Assembly: GCA_035772735.1 (NCBI GenBank)
Contig: JASDFA010000010.1
Span: 33,295,501-33,359,500 of the forward strand
Direction: 5' to 3'
Length of the DNA stretch: 64,000 nt
From: Datura wrightii
Taxonomy: Eukaryota > Streptophyta > Magnoliopsida > Solanales > Solanaceae
Part shown: positions 21,170-32,993 of the stretch, in pieces
Position numbering within the stretch: the first letter of the stretch is position 1
Layout: each line of letters opens with the position of its first letter
The notes under the pieces: generated by a model
Told to the model about the DNA's origin: nothing
Database searches by the model: none
What the model saw: only the letters and a program-made list of their open reading frames with translations
Made by a program: the position numbers and the translations under genes

Positions 21170-23110
21170 TGTCACGACCCGAGTTTACATCTTAGCTGTA
21201 ACATGGGACCTAGAAAAAAGAATGGCCCCAAATCGACTTGTGGCATACTCATAGCATGATACTAACTGAATAATAGCTAATAGAATCAACACTGAGCCGA
21301 AGCGAACATAAAGAGTCTAACAAACACTATAAGACATAGTCTATTAAAACACTAAATCATAAGCTTAATCTGTCTATACATGTCTAAAAGCCTCTACTAA
21401 ACTGGTGAGTTGTTGGGACAAGTCCCTAGCTAACTCCTAAAGTCTTAAATTGAAATGGAACTAAAATAGGAAAATCATAAATCTTGTCCCACCACTGAAA
21501 GCTGTGGTGGAAATAGAGCATGTCTACCCGCGAGGCTGAGTTTGGAAACCTTGATTTGTATCATAAATTAATATAGCACATAAAGTATGCGGTCAGTACT
21601 TCAAATGTACAGAGTATATGGGAAACGTAAAGGAACTAAAACAAGAAAATAAACTAAGAGAAAGTAGACAAAATATATAATTGAATGCATAACTGAACTG
21701 AAGTACAATGACCCTATCTTAAAAGCTCATATACTGATGAGATGCACTTATTTGGAAAAATTTGAATAAAATACAAGTAAATCTGATGCATAAGGATCAT
21801 GTACATGCACTGTGAACAAAAACTACAACTGATATCATACACCGTACTAACTAACTACTGACAACTGAGACTGAACTCTTCTAATACTGCGTTGATCTAA
21901 AGTCAAAGACTATGCTAGACTAAGATTAAAATGAAGTCGTAAACTAAGGGAAACGTTCTATACTATTGATAATCCCTAACTGAACTAAGGGAAGCATTCT
22001 CTACTATTGAGAATCTCTGACTGAGCTAAGGGAAACATTCTCTAATATTGAGAATCCCTGACTGAGCTAAGAGAAACATTCTCTAATATTGAGATTCCCT
22101 CACTGAGCTAAAGGAAACATTCTCCACTATTGAGAATTCCTGACTATCATGACACAAAGTTCTGAGACCTGGGTATACTAGGACCATGGCCTAATAGTTA
22201 CTAGGTGCCACTCATAACTGAACTTAAAGGACACATACCACTGATAACTTTGAAGCTGTTGTTCTAAGAAGAGTTGTAACCACTTTAACAATCAAAGGTC
22301 CCGAGAGTCTGGAGGACCACAATTGTACTAACAATGGGAGACACAAGGCTAACATCAATCGTCAAGTTTAGGATACTTTAGCTAATCAGAGACCTAAGTG
22401 TTAAACTTGTCATAAGATACTAAATTCATTGGATTCTGATTAAGGCTAAATTCTACTATCAAGAGGCTCAAAAGTCTGAAGGATCATCATCATGCTTTGA
22501 CATCAAAATTCATAACACTATAGGCCCAAAACATTGTATAATTCATGCATTTTATATTCACGAATACCCATAGGTTCTAATCATGCTTTAACATATATAC
22601 AAAAATCATGTGTTCTAGATTTATGAAAACTCATATTTTCAATTCATTATTTAGACATATATATCTAATTCATGGTAAAATCATGTAAATAATTCATAAG
22701 GCCATATCTCGAAAATAGTGCTTATTCTCGGTAAAATGCTAGAAGATCATGCTACTATCATATCTTTTACATAAATCATGTGTTCGGAGCCATTTCATAA
22801 ACATACATAGCTACATATCATGAGAGTCTTGAACCCATAGGGGGTATGTGAGAATTCATGTATAGATTGAAACCCTAAGGCATGCTTTTCTGGAAATCAA
22901 GGAATTAGGGTCTTAACATAAAAATTGGGACAAAAGGGTAAAAGGAAATCCTTGTCGAAGTCCCACATACCTAGTTAGAACACTCCCTTAGTGATCTTGG
23001 AACTTGCAGCACCTTGAAGAGAAACCCTAGGTGATCTTGAGTCTTGAGAGAGAAGAGGAAGAAGAACTTTACAAATGATTTTGAAGAATGAGGGTCGGGC
23101 TGGGGGAAAC
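21170..23110 (-). mobile_element. 5' LTR of element D, part 1 (R/U5 side)
   Basis: Begins on the plus strand TGTCACGACCCGAG next to the primer site, which is the complement of the usual ...GGGTCGTGACA end. It is interrupted by C after GAAAC (23106-23110). The other part is 32994-33713. Combined length is about 2.66 kb. It contains a 41-bp tandem array (21948-22150). Confidence 0.85.
21948..22150. repeat. 41-bp tandem array, about five units, in D's LTR
   Basis: The unit runs from GGGAAACATTCTCTACTATT through GAGAATCCCTGACTGAGCTAA, repeated with small changes. In reverse complement it is similar to the 39-bp array of solo LTR K (46041-46195), so the array predates the split of these LTR families or expanded twice at one site. 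Confidence 0.85.
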
Positions 23111-24538
23111 TGTTCGGTGCGTTTGTTGGGTGTTAAAAACCGACACGCAAGTGCACGTGGTCAAACAAGTAGTAAGTAGCTTAAGTAAGCCAAGTATCGA
23201 TCCAAGGAGACTCTGGATAAGTAAAAATTGCTTAATTATACTATATTCTATCTCACTTCTGTATATGATGACAACAACGTAACCAACAATTGAAAAGTTT
23301 GTTTTATAAATTATGTACTAAAACTACTAACAATTATCTACTTTGAATTTAAACTATGGTTATGAGCATGCCAAGGTTAAGAACATGTAATGAACTTGAT
23401 TATAATCACAAATTGGTTAATCTTTCTCTTCCAGTTGCTAGCCAAGAACATTAGCCAAGAGATTAAAACTCTCGTATTTAATCTCACTTAAGAATCATAA
23501 ACCATCCGTCTACATTTCTGTGATCAAATGCAATTCATGACCTAGCAATATAATTCCGGTTCCTAAATTGACTAATACGGCTTTCAAGTATATTTCTATC
23601 AGGAAAGCACATCAAAACCCAATTTTCCCAAATCAAGTTGAGAACAATACCCTATTAATTCACAACTTTCCAATTTCGTGCTCTCTCGAGTGAAATCGGA
23701 CTTTTTAGATATACATTAATGTCGGCCACACACCAATGCAGTAGAAACAAGAATTAATAGAACAACATGGAAGAAGAAGATGAAAAACCATATAATTAAT
23801 AATCAAAATTCATCACAAATGTTCATAACCTCAGCAAGGAAGGGAATTAGCCACTCATTTGTGGATTAATCATCCTAAAACAAGTGTTAATCATACAAAC
23901 AATTGATTGAATGAAGAAAGAAGGAGAGAAAAACCCTGAGCTTTTTCGTCCCTCAACTGCCTGTAACCCATGTCCTTGCTACACCAAGTCTGAATTAATT
24001 AAAAATAAGCCTAAGTGTTCTATTTATACTAGTGGGAATCTTTCCCTGAATAACAAGCAACGTGTCACGGAGTGCATCGCGGAGCACTGCCTCCGTGACA
24101 CGGCGTGGACGCGGACCCTCTCTGGAATTTTGGGGTCCGGGAATAAAGCTTCAACGTGGCACGACATGCAACGCGGAGGCTTGCCTCCGTGCCACGGAGC
24201 TGTCGCGAGGCTCCACTGGAATTTGACTAATATTTCACCCTCCAGGCAGAATGCCTCCGCGATGGTAGCGTGACACGACTCCATCGCGGAGCCCCTTTAA
24301 TTGGTGCAGTCCATTGCCTTTTTCGTGCTCGAATCCAAGTCCAACTATGATAGTGTTCCAACATGCATTTTAGCTCCTCAAAATCACATTTTACCTACAA
24401 AACAATGCTAATCATGTTGGTTAGTATAAATTCACCTTTTATTACCAATTACATGAAAATGTATACACATTGCACGATAAACAAGGCGAAAATGATACGT
24501 TTGAGTATCACTTGGGCATATAAATCTGCCCAAGATCA
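23111..24538 (-). mobile_element. 3' LTR of element C
   Basis: Plus-strand ends TGTTCGGTGCG and CCAAGATCA. The reverse TATA TATTTATA is at 24021-24028, followed (upstream in transcription) by three GC-rich modules at about 24058-24290. The 120- and 86-codon ORFs on this LTR come from those modules and recur identically in the other LTR; I do not call them genes. Confidence 0.93.
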
Positions 24539-26463
24539 CTTACCACACACTTAAATCCTTGTTCGTCCTCGAACAACAAACACACACTTCATGCAAATTA
24601 CATCCCAACCTTCGCCACTATGGTGTGACAATTTGAGCTACGGTCATTCCGATCATTCAATATTGCAAATCATCAAGAAAACATGCATGGTCTTAACAAT
24701 GCAATGACCTTTAGTACATCAAGACTTCCTAGACTTTAAGAATCGACTCTCGATATCGGCAAACTCATGCAAATCAGCTAATCAAGATATCCGACACAAA
24801 AATCAATCTTTCATCAAGCATGTGCCCTCACAACTCAAAAGAATCTTCCCCTTTATGCTCATGTGACACACAAACATTCAAGTAGGGGCATGTAGAAATT
24901 AATTTCACTCTCTCTCCCAAAAGAATTCACATGCATCATGTCATGACCCATAAGCTTGCCCTTAGTGTATTACTCCACTAATATAAAGAAATGCAATGTA
25001 AGATCACGTAGGACTTTAATGGGTTGTAATGGAAGCTATGGAACTAGTACATATTGGATTAGCCAATAATAGCCACTAGCATCATTAAGCGCCTTTTCAA
25101 CACATTTCCATCAACGTATGGACATTGTTTCTCTCTTTTCTTTTTTTCATCATCCCATTCATGATGATTTACTTTCGTCTGGCCCATTTCATCAAGCACA
25201 CTTGACATAAAAACAAAAGTTTTTCATGCACCTTCATTATCATTTAATTATAGCAAGTGCACCTTCACCCTTCTCTTTTCTTTCCTCACTCTGCTTTTCT
25301 TTTTGTTTTCACCATTCTCACTCTTTGACACTTTGGGAAAATTTTTGTTCTTCTTAAGCGCTTAAGAGTTTTGTATAGACTTTACGGCTAATGAAAAGAA
25401 AGAATTAAGCTCAGTTTAAGCTTTTTGGACAAAAGAAAGAAATAATAGGCTAAAGGCTCAACGGGCTGACTAGGGTATACAATCACATCAAAATGGGAGT
25501 ATGACAAGAAAAAAATAAAATAGAAACTCTCGGTTAAAACAAAGAAATGCCTACATCCTTTCCAACACTACACCTCCTTCATTTTGTTTTGTACACACAC
25601 CAGGCAAGTTCTAGACACTTCACAATAGCATGGAATAACAATACCTCACTTCACACTTCATGCACATCTCGACTCAAGATGCATTCACAGACTCTTTAAT
25701 TAGCTAATTACATGAATTCAAAAATTAAGCCTCAATCACACCGAATCGAACTCTACAGCCTAGGTATCTCAACATATTTACCCAATTGCATGCTTTCATA
25801 CGAATCACTTTTGCATTTTGAATATCAAGTACAACACGCAACCAACATTTCACAACCATATAGTAACTACAGGTTCCGTGATGCAATACACCAAAGAAAA
25901 ACTGAAAATAAATTAAAATCACTACTCCTACCGACTACATTTCCCTTAAGACGGTCGTCATCCATCCATCATAGGGAACGGTCACTAACTATGATGTCGG
26001 TTCAATGGGACTATTCTCAGTAAAAGAACCGAAAACAAACTCCGAGAAACCCAAAAAAATAAAAATTGAAAAATTTTGCAACACACCGATCATTTCGATG
26101 GAAAAAATTAGTTACAAAATATTTTTATATGAACAAAATATTTTCGCAAAATTTTAAAAATATCGATCATTTCGATAGAGGAAAAAAAAATAAATTAAGA
26201 AAATATTTACAAAAATTTTTACAGACTTAGCTGGCAACAACAACATTCCCCAACACACATCAATACCACAAATATTTACACATACAGAACAGTTTGCAAT
26301 TCACAAACACAGGGAAACATACATACAAAACAGAGGAAACCATACAAGCAAACCTGCCCAGCCCCAGAACCTAACTACTCCCCACCCCACACTTAAATCG
26401 AACACTGTCCCCAGTGTTCACAAAAATTAAAAATCACAAAATTTGGGTGGTGGAACTACCTGA
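24539..26463 (-). other. 3' untranslated region of element C
   Basis: The polypurine tract on the minus strand is AAGTGTGTGGTAAG (24539-24552), against the LTR. A second PPT-like AAGTGTGGGGTGGG is at about 26381-26394. Beside it lies a hairpin, GAACACTG (26400-26407) with CAGTGTTC (26412-26419), a perfect 8-bp stem 45 bp after the extra ORF's stop. The rest aligns in patches to A's 3' region (for example near 25930-25985) and does not code. Confidence 0.7.
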
Positions 26464-27684
26464 TCAGTCAAAGTATTCAACTTCTTCATCAGGTGCTGCT
26501 GCCTCATCGCCTAGTTCCGAGTCGCCTCCGTCGTCGTCATCGGACTCCACATCGGAGTCCTCCCGACATGTCTCCTCATCCGTGGGGATGTCATCGTAAG
26601 TGGGCTCTCCAAAGGCTGGCCCCACTCGACATAGAGCCCTGGCGTTTTCGCCAAATGGGTAATCCAGCTCTAGCTGCCATAACTCCTCCTCCGTGGCTGG
26701 TCTCCCACCGATCCGAAGCTGGAGCATTTGCATTCCAAACATCCGTGCCATGTACTGGTCATCACGAGCATGTCGCTCGCCAAGCGTCAGCACTGGCCCA
26801 TGTGTGGTGTCGGGGGCCTTAGTTTTGGTCACGTCAAGGGCCCTCCGCTCCAACTGCGGGATGTAGTCCAAAGCCTCTTCCTCGACATCGAGGCCCCGAA
26901 GAAAGGTGGTGATTAGTCCCCCGAACCCATACCTGTGGCCCTGGTGTAGTCGGGCTCTCTTCATGGCGGATATGATGACCACCCCAACATTAATCTCCAT
27001 CCCATTCATCAGGGCATACACCAGGCACACACGGTCCCGGGTCACATCAGTCATGTGCAGCCCCGGGATTAGGCACGAACAGACTATCTTCAGCCATATT
27101 CTGGCATCCCTGTTCATTTGAGAATATGGCAAAGTCTAGTGGTAACCCCTTTCCTTATGTCTGCTCCATCTAGCTGTGGATCGAGCCCCACACAATGTGC
27201 GTCTGATATCGGCATATGGTGGGGTGATGTTCAGCTGGCGGAGAACGTGGGCGTCTATGTCCCGCACTCCGATGATGGCATTTAGCTGCTGGGGTTCCAG
27301 AGTGACTATCTGCCCTCTGATCTTGATTGTGTGGCTTCTGATTGCCGGGTTCCAATTAGCATAGAACTCCCGGACTAGATGTAGGTTGCATTCCTTGGGC
27401 TCCTGAAATATGAAGCTGAGCCCAGCTGCCTCGATCCTTTGCACTATGCGGGGGAACTCCTGTGCTAGTGGTTCCCTTACAATATGCTCCTCGGGGAAGT
27501 ATTTATTCTCCTTGTGTTTGGTGTACCACTTCTTCCCCTCATCAGTTACCCACCTAGTTCTGTATTGGCGGCGTTGGCCGCGCGGAACTGCTGGTGCAGC
27601 TGGGACTGCTGTGCCCAGTCTAAGTCTTTTTCTCCCGGTGCCTGAAGTTGATGCACCTTCACCCTTATCCTGCCTACTTGCCAT
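26464..27684 (-). pseudogene. Post-pol extra ORF of element C (406 codons, one stop)
   Basis: The counterpart of 11893-13113 in A. It is exactly the same length (1221 nt) with the same MA(R/S)RQDKG start and the same acidic DVESDDDDGG tail. It is nearly open: the only break is a TAG at 27135-27133, where A has a Gln codon. The true start is the ATG at 27684-27682; the apparent extension to 27699 begins with GTG. Conserved blocks: GKKWYTKHKENKYFPEEH, ARSTARWSRHKERGYH, MEINVGVVIISAMKRARLHQ, RHARDDQYMARMFGMQML. No membrane segment or signal peptide is seen. Function unknown; a soluble nuclear or particle-associated protein is a guess. Confidence 0.82.
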
Positions 27685-28996
27685 TTTACCTGTCAACACA
27701 AATAAACAAGCGCAATGTCAAGCTAAATGAATATTAACTTCGGCTAAGGTCGGGTTAACTAAGTTTACCCCACACTTAGTCCTTATCTACGGTTATGATA
27801 CTACGGCAAGAATAACTTTATTTACACCAAAAACAAACAACTATATAATTCATGCTTAGTGCGTTCGCAAAGAAAAATTCGACGGTATAACTTTAGCGTA
27901 CTACTCAGACTTCATACAGCTAATCCCAGTCACTACCATCGCTAGCAATTCAACCATCGCACTTAGCAAAGACAAACAACAAACAAAAACAACAACAAAA
28001 ATTCTATATACACATGAACCTATATACCCAACCCAATTCGAACAATTTTCAACATTTTCCCAAAAACCCGAGAATTCGTCATCTATTAACATTCAAACAA
28101 TATTCTACAATGACTTATCTCATTCAATACATACAACCCGACATATAATTCACAAATTTGTCAAGTTACCAATTTCGATTCCAACAACCAAGCCCTAGAA
28201 TTGAATTTCGCAATCAAATTCGAATCATTCACGCAATTGACAAGTTCAAATGCTCATTACAACATTCCAAACATTTATCAATCAAGGAATAACTCAATTT
28301 CATGCTAAATTTCGACTTGGGGTGATTTAGTTCACCTACCATGCTTAAATTCGAATAAAATCGACAAAAACTTGAGAGATAATCGGAAAACATACATCGT
28401 AGTTGAAGAACCGAAGAAAACTTGATAATGCTTTGCTTTATACCGTGGCACGTTGATGGGCAAGGGAATTTTGGGTGTTTGGTCGCGGAGAAGTGTAAAA
28501 ATGAGGGAAAAAGGGGCAAAATCGGGGGTTTAAAATGAAGAAAACACGCAGGTCACCCGGAAACCCAGTGTGACCCGTCACAATTTATATGGAAACGTGT
28601 CACGGTGTGCATCGCGGTGCACTGCCTCCGTGACATGGAGCCATCGCGACAGCTTACTGGAATTTTTGAAAATTCCAGATTAAACCTCAACGTGTCACGG
28701 AGGGTAACGCGGAGGTCCTCCTCCGTGACACGGAGCTATCGCCCCAGCTCACTGTCTCTGCATTTTATTAATTTTTTCATACCTTGCCTTTTCCTTCATG
28801 ATTCCGTACACATTTTTCTCCGTTTAACCTGAAAATCATCTCACTAAATAAAATTGGTTAGATTAATAGGTTTCACCTAACTAAAATACAAAAATACTAA
28901 CTAAAACAAAATTTTTGTACTAAATCAAGAAAAAGAAAAAGAAAATAAAATCTATTTACACTTTACAAAATGAAGGGAAAGAAAAGAAAAAAAAAT
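27685..28996 (-). other. Spacer upstream of C's extra ORF, with GC-rich modules
   Basis: Reading leftwards, GC-rich inverted repeats (28597-28638: CGTGTCACGG with CTCCGTGACA; 28691-28732: CGTGTCACGGAGG with CCTCCGTGACACG) precede about 900 bp of A/T-rich sequence. This ends in TTGACAGG, a splice-acceptor-like site next to the ORF's ATG. A PPT-like AAGTGTGGGGTAA on the minus strand lies at about 27766-27778. Same arrangement as in A. Confidence 0.65.
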
Positions 28997-29000
28997 TATT

Positions 29001-29030
29001 CACGGGTTGCCTCCCGTGCAGCGCCTGGTT
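29001..29030 (-). promoter_or_regulatory. Post-pol hairpin motif of C
   Basis: On the plus strand CACGGG-TTGCCT-CCCGTG (29001-29018), then CAGCGCCTGG: the exact complement of A's 10583-10609. It is preserved although the pol that normally precedes it is gone. Confidence 0.65.
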
Positions 29031-29058
29031 TACCGTCGTGGCTCGACGTTCTTTATGC

Positions 29059-29754
29059 TCAATTGTCCGCTAGGGTGATGGACAATTTCTCACGATCATT
29101 TTCCTCCCCCCAGTAGTGCTCACACCTATCCGGTGGTCTTCCCATCAACTCTCGGGAATCATCCATTTGTTTAGCATTCCCATGATCAATTACATTGATC
29201 ACCGAGAGTTCTTCATTCACCATCGGGAGCTTGGGTGCCTTGTACACATCGAACACCTCTACCTTTTCATGTACTCGCATTGTAAGTTGACCCGCAGCTA
29301 CGTCGATTAATGCTTTCCCGGTTGCCAAGAAGGGTCGTCCCAAAATAAATGGGACTTCCGCGTCAGGTTCAAAATCCAGAACAATAAAATCTACCGGGAA
29401 AATTAGGGAGCCCACTTGCACTAGAACATCCTCAACAATGCCATCCGGCCGAGCTAAGGATCGGTCTGCCAACTGCAAGATTACGGTTGTAGGTCTAGGA
29501 CTCCCTAGACCCAACTTTCTGAATACCGAAGATGGCATCAGATTTATGTTCGCTCCCAGGTCACACAATCCACGAGCTCGGATACTCTGCCCAATAGTAA
29601 GCTGGATAGTAAAACTTCCAGGGTCTTTTAGCTTCGTGGGCAGTCTATTTTGGATCCGAGAAGTGCACTCCTCCGTCAAAGCCACCGTGGCATACTCAGT
29701 CAAATGACTTTTGTTGGACACGATGTCTTTAATGTATTTGGCATATTTAGGCAC
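29059..29754 (-). pseudogene. Protease of element C, fused to the last residues of integrase
   Basis: The frame is open from the gag-protease linker (MPKYAKYIKDIV) through the active site LCDLGANINLMPSSVF and VPFILGRPFLATGKA to EELSVINVID. Then follow about 35 unmatched codons and KLSITLADN, whose DNA aligns with the last codons of A's integrase (GAGAAAACGTCCGTCACCCT near 10520). The RT-RNase H-integrase block is thus precisely replaced by a short linker. Active-site DLGA is intact. This ORF itself has no stop. Confidence 0.82.
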
Positions 29755-31403
29755 TCCCTACAAGACATCAACAAGAGGTAAATTAACATGTACCTGTTTA
29801 AGCACCTCCATGAATTTCTTGAAACACGCCTCCTCCTTGTGTTTCTTGAGTCGTTGAGGGAACGGGGGTGGAGGTCTTTCTGTTTCAGTTTCTTTGGTCT
29901 TCCCCCTTTCCGCACTTTGCTCCCCCTCAACTTCTGCAGCACCTGACTTTTAAGGTGGTCTCTCTGGTTCCACCTCCTTCAGCTGCAAACCACTCCTTGT
30001 GGTCACTGCATTTACCAGCTTCGGATTAGGATCCGTGTCGCTAGGCAGTCCTCCTCTGGGCCTTGTGTTTTGGGCACTAGCAAATTACCCAAATTGATAC
30101 TCAAGAGCCTTGGTCGCTAACTGATTATTTTTCACTTCGGCTGCCAATTTAACATAGTCAGCCTGCAATTGCGCCTGATTAGCGATCATGGTCTTGAACA
30201 TCTCCTCAATGCTAGGTGATGGTGGTGGAGGAGGGGCATTATGATTTCTGAATTGAGATTGGTAGTTCTGTGGCCCTCCTTGATTTCTTTGCATACCCTG
30301 ACCCGAACTTTGGCCTTGTTGGTTGTTGCTACCCCATGAAAAATTTGGATGGTTCCTCCAATTTGAGTTGTAGCCACTACCATACTACTGCTGATTTCTT
30401 TGTGCATTGCCCACAAAGTTAACAGAATCAGGATTTGCTCCACAGCACTCAGCTGAGTGCTCACTGCTACCACACACTTCACACCACATTTGCTAGACCG
30501 CATTGACTGAAGCTGAAGGCTGGTTCAAATTCATGTTGCTGAAGTGGTTGTTCAACTGATTCTGCAAGGCAGCTATCTGTGCAGCGATAGCTATAAATCC
30601 ATCCACTTCAAGCACTCCTGCTGCTTTCCTTGCCGCACCTCGTGATGAATCAGCATTCCATTCTGGATTGCCCTGTGAAATCCGGTTTAGCAAAGTGTAC
30701 AGCTCCTCATAAGTCTTTTCCAGCGCTTGCCCTCCAGCTGCTGAATCTAGCAAAATTTTAGTATGGGGTTCCAAACCCTCAATAAATGTGTGCACCAACA
30801 CCTTATTAGACTGATGATGATGAGGACAGTCCCGCAACATGGATTTAAATCTTTCCCAGGCTTGATACAAATTTTCCCCCTCCCTCTGTTTGAAACTTAG
30901 AATTTGACTTCTAATTCTGGCTGTTTTACCAGAGGGAAAAAATCTTATCAAGAACTTTCGTGAAAGATCATCCCACGTTGAAATAGAATTTGGTGGCTCA
31001 GCTATGAGAACGGAAATAGTGTAAGCCGAACATAATCAGGTGACACTCAAGCGGGTATATAAGTGTCACTTATCTCCAAAAAGTTTTGGAGATGTTGTTG
31101 TGGGTCTTCATGAGGGAGTCCGGTAAATTGCCCGCTTGTGTGCAACAATTGCACCATATTTTGCTTGAGTTCAAATCTCCCTCCAGGCTCTGGTTTGCGG
31201 ATACTGGATGTTACATTATTGGCATGTGGGATTGCCACCTCGCGAACCGGCCTTGCTGCTGCTTCTTCGGGCACTAACACTGCCCTAACAACCGGTGGAT
31301 TTTGTTGCTCCATAATAGTCTGTCTGAGCAACTGCAGCTTCTTTTGTAGAGCTTCTCTGCGTTTACTATGAAATATACGTTCAGGCTCTATATAAGATTC
31401 CAC
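29755..31403 (-). pseudogene. gag of element C
   Basis: Matches A's gag along its length: ESYIEPERIFHSKRREA at the N-terminus, WERFKSMLRDCPHHHQSN in the capsid, zinc knuckle CEVCGSSEHSAECC near 30430-30480, and PPPPPSPSIEEMF before the protease. Lesions: a TGA at about 31044, loss of about 22 bp near 31005, a TAG just before the zinc knuckle (Gln in A), a stop near 30382 and another near 30088. As in A, no ATG precedes the conserved N-terminal residues; 31403 is a GTG. Confidence 0.85.
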
Positions 31404-31541
31404 CAGCTCTTTGTCTCTTGCCAGTGTTTGCAGAAATCAAGTCTGCAAAATACAGGCTAAGACCAAGTTGTCAACACTTAAGAAAATAAAATAAAAATAC
31501 AGCAAATTTACACTTAATACAATTTCACCAATTGCCTAGTC

Positions 31542-31559
31542 TCCCCGGCAACGGCGCCA
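31542..31559 (-). promoter_or_regulatory. Primer-binding site of C, tRNA-Asp type
   Basis: The complement of TGGCGCCGTTGCCGGGGA, identical to A's site, six bases inside the 5' LTR. Confidence 0.9.
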
Positions 31560-31565
31560 AAAACT

Positions 31566-32993
31566 TGTTCGGTGCGTTTGTTGGGTGTTAAAAACCGACA
31601 CGCAAGTGCACGTGGTCAAACAAGTAGTAAGTGGCTTAAGTAATCCAAGTATCGATCCAAGGAGACTCTGGATAAGTAAAAATTGCTTAAGTATACTATA
31701 TTCTATCTCACTTCTGTATGTGATGACAACAACATAACCAACAATTGAAAAGTTTGTTTTATAAATTATGTACTAAAACTACTAACAATTATCTACTTTG
31801 AATTTAAACTATGGTTATGAGCATGCCAAGGTTAAGAACATGTAATGAACTTGATTATAATCATAAATTGGTTAATCTTTCTCTTCCAGTTGCTAGCCAA
31901 GAACATTAGCCAAGAGATTAAAACTCTCGTATTTAATCTCACTTAAGAATCATAAACCATCCGTCTACATTTCTGTTATCAAATGCAATTCATGACCTAG
32001 CAATACAATTCCGGTTCCTAAATTGACTAATACGGCTTTCAAGTATATTTCTATCAGGAAAGCACATCAAAACCCAATTTTCCCAAATCAAGTTAAGAAC
32101 AATACCCTATTAATTCACAACTTTCCAATTTCGTGCTCTCTCGAGTGAAATCGGACTTTTTAGATATACATTAATGTCGGCCACACACCAATGCAGTAGA
32201 AACAAGAATTAATAGAACAACATGTAAGAAGAAGATGAAAAACCATATAATTAATAATCAAAATTCATCACAAATGTTCATAACCTCAGCAAGGAAGGGA
32301 ATTAGCCACTCATTTGTGGATTAATCATCCTAAAACAAGTGTTAATCATACAAACAATTGATTGAATGAAGAAAGAAGGAGAGAAAAACCCTGAGCTTTT
32401 TCGTCCCTCAACTGCCTGTAACCCATGTCCTTGCTACACCAAGTCTGAATTAATTAAAAATAAGCCTAAGTTTTCTATTTATACTAGTGGGAATTTTTCC
32501 CGGAATAACAAGCAACGTGTCACGGAGTGCATCGCGGAGCACTGCCTCCGTGACACGGCGTGGACGCGGACCCTCTCTGGAATTTTGGGGTCCGGGAATA
32601 AAGCTTCAACATGGCACGGCATGCAACGCGGAGGCTTGCCTCCGTGCCACGGAGCTGTCGCGAGGCTCCACTGGAATTTGACTAATATTTCACCCTCCAG
32701 GCAGAATGCCTCCGCGATGGTAGTGTGACACGGCTCCATCGCGGAGCCCCTTTAATTAGTGCAGTCCACTGCCTTTTTCGTGCTCGAATCCAAGTCCAAC
32801 TCTGATATTGTTCCAACATGCATTTTAGCTCCTCAAAATCAGATTTTACCTACAAAACAATGTTAATCATGTTGGTTAGTATAAATTCACATTTTATTAC
32901 CAATTACATGAAAATGTATACACATTGCACGATAAACAAGGCGAAAATGATACGTTTGAGTATCACTTGGGCATATAAATCTGCCCAAGATCA
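31566..32993 (-). mobile_element. 5' LTR of element C
   Basis: Same ends as 23111-24538. TATTTATA (reverse TATA) is at 32476-32483. GC-rich modules lie at about 32515-32560, 32612-32655 and 32705-32745; the first pairs CGTGTCACGGAG with CTCCGTGACACG. Confidence 0.93.

Larger units (their letters stand above)
23111..32993 (-). mobile_element. Element C: pol-deleted Athila-like retrotransposon with extra ORF
   Basis: 9.88 kb, minus strand. The two LTRs are both 1428 bp and differ at about two dozen sites by eye (near 1.7 percent), making it the youngest dated insertion here. The target duplication GAAAC is perfect (23106-23110 and 32994-32998). Order on the minus strand: LTR, tRNA-Asp primer site, gag, protease, post-pol hairpin, GC-rich modules, extra ORF, 3' region, LTR. 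RT, RNase H and most of integrase are absent, so it would have needed a partner such as A to move. Confidence 0.93.

Noticed and set aside
21948..22150. Regular repeats resembling a CRISPR array
   Set aside because: The units are contiguous tandem copies without unique spacers, within a plant LTR.
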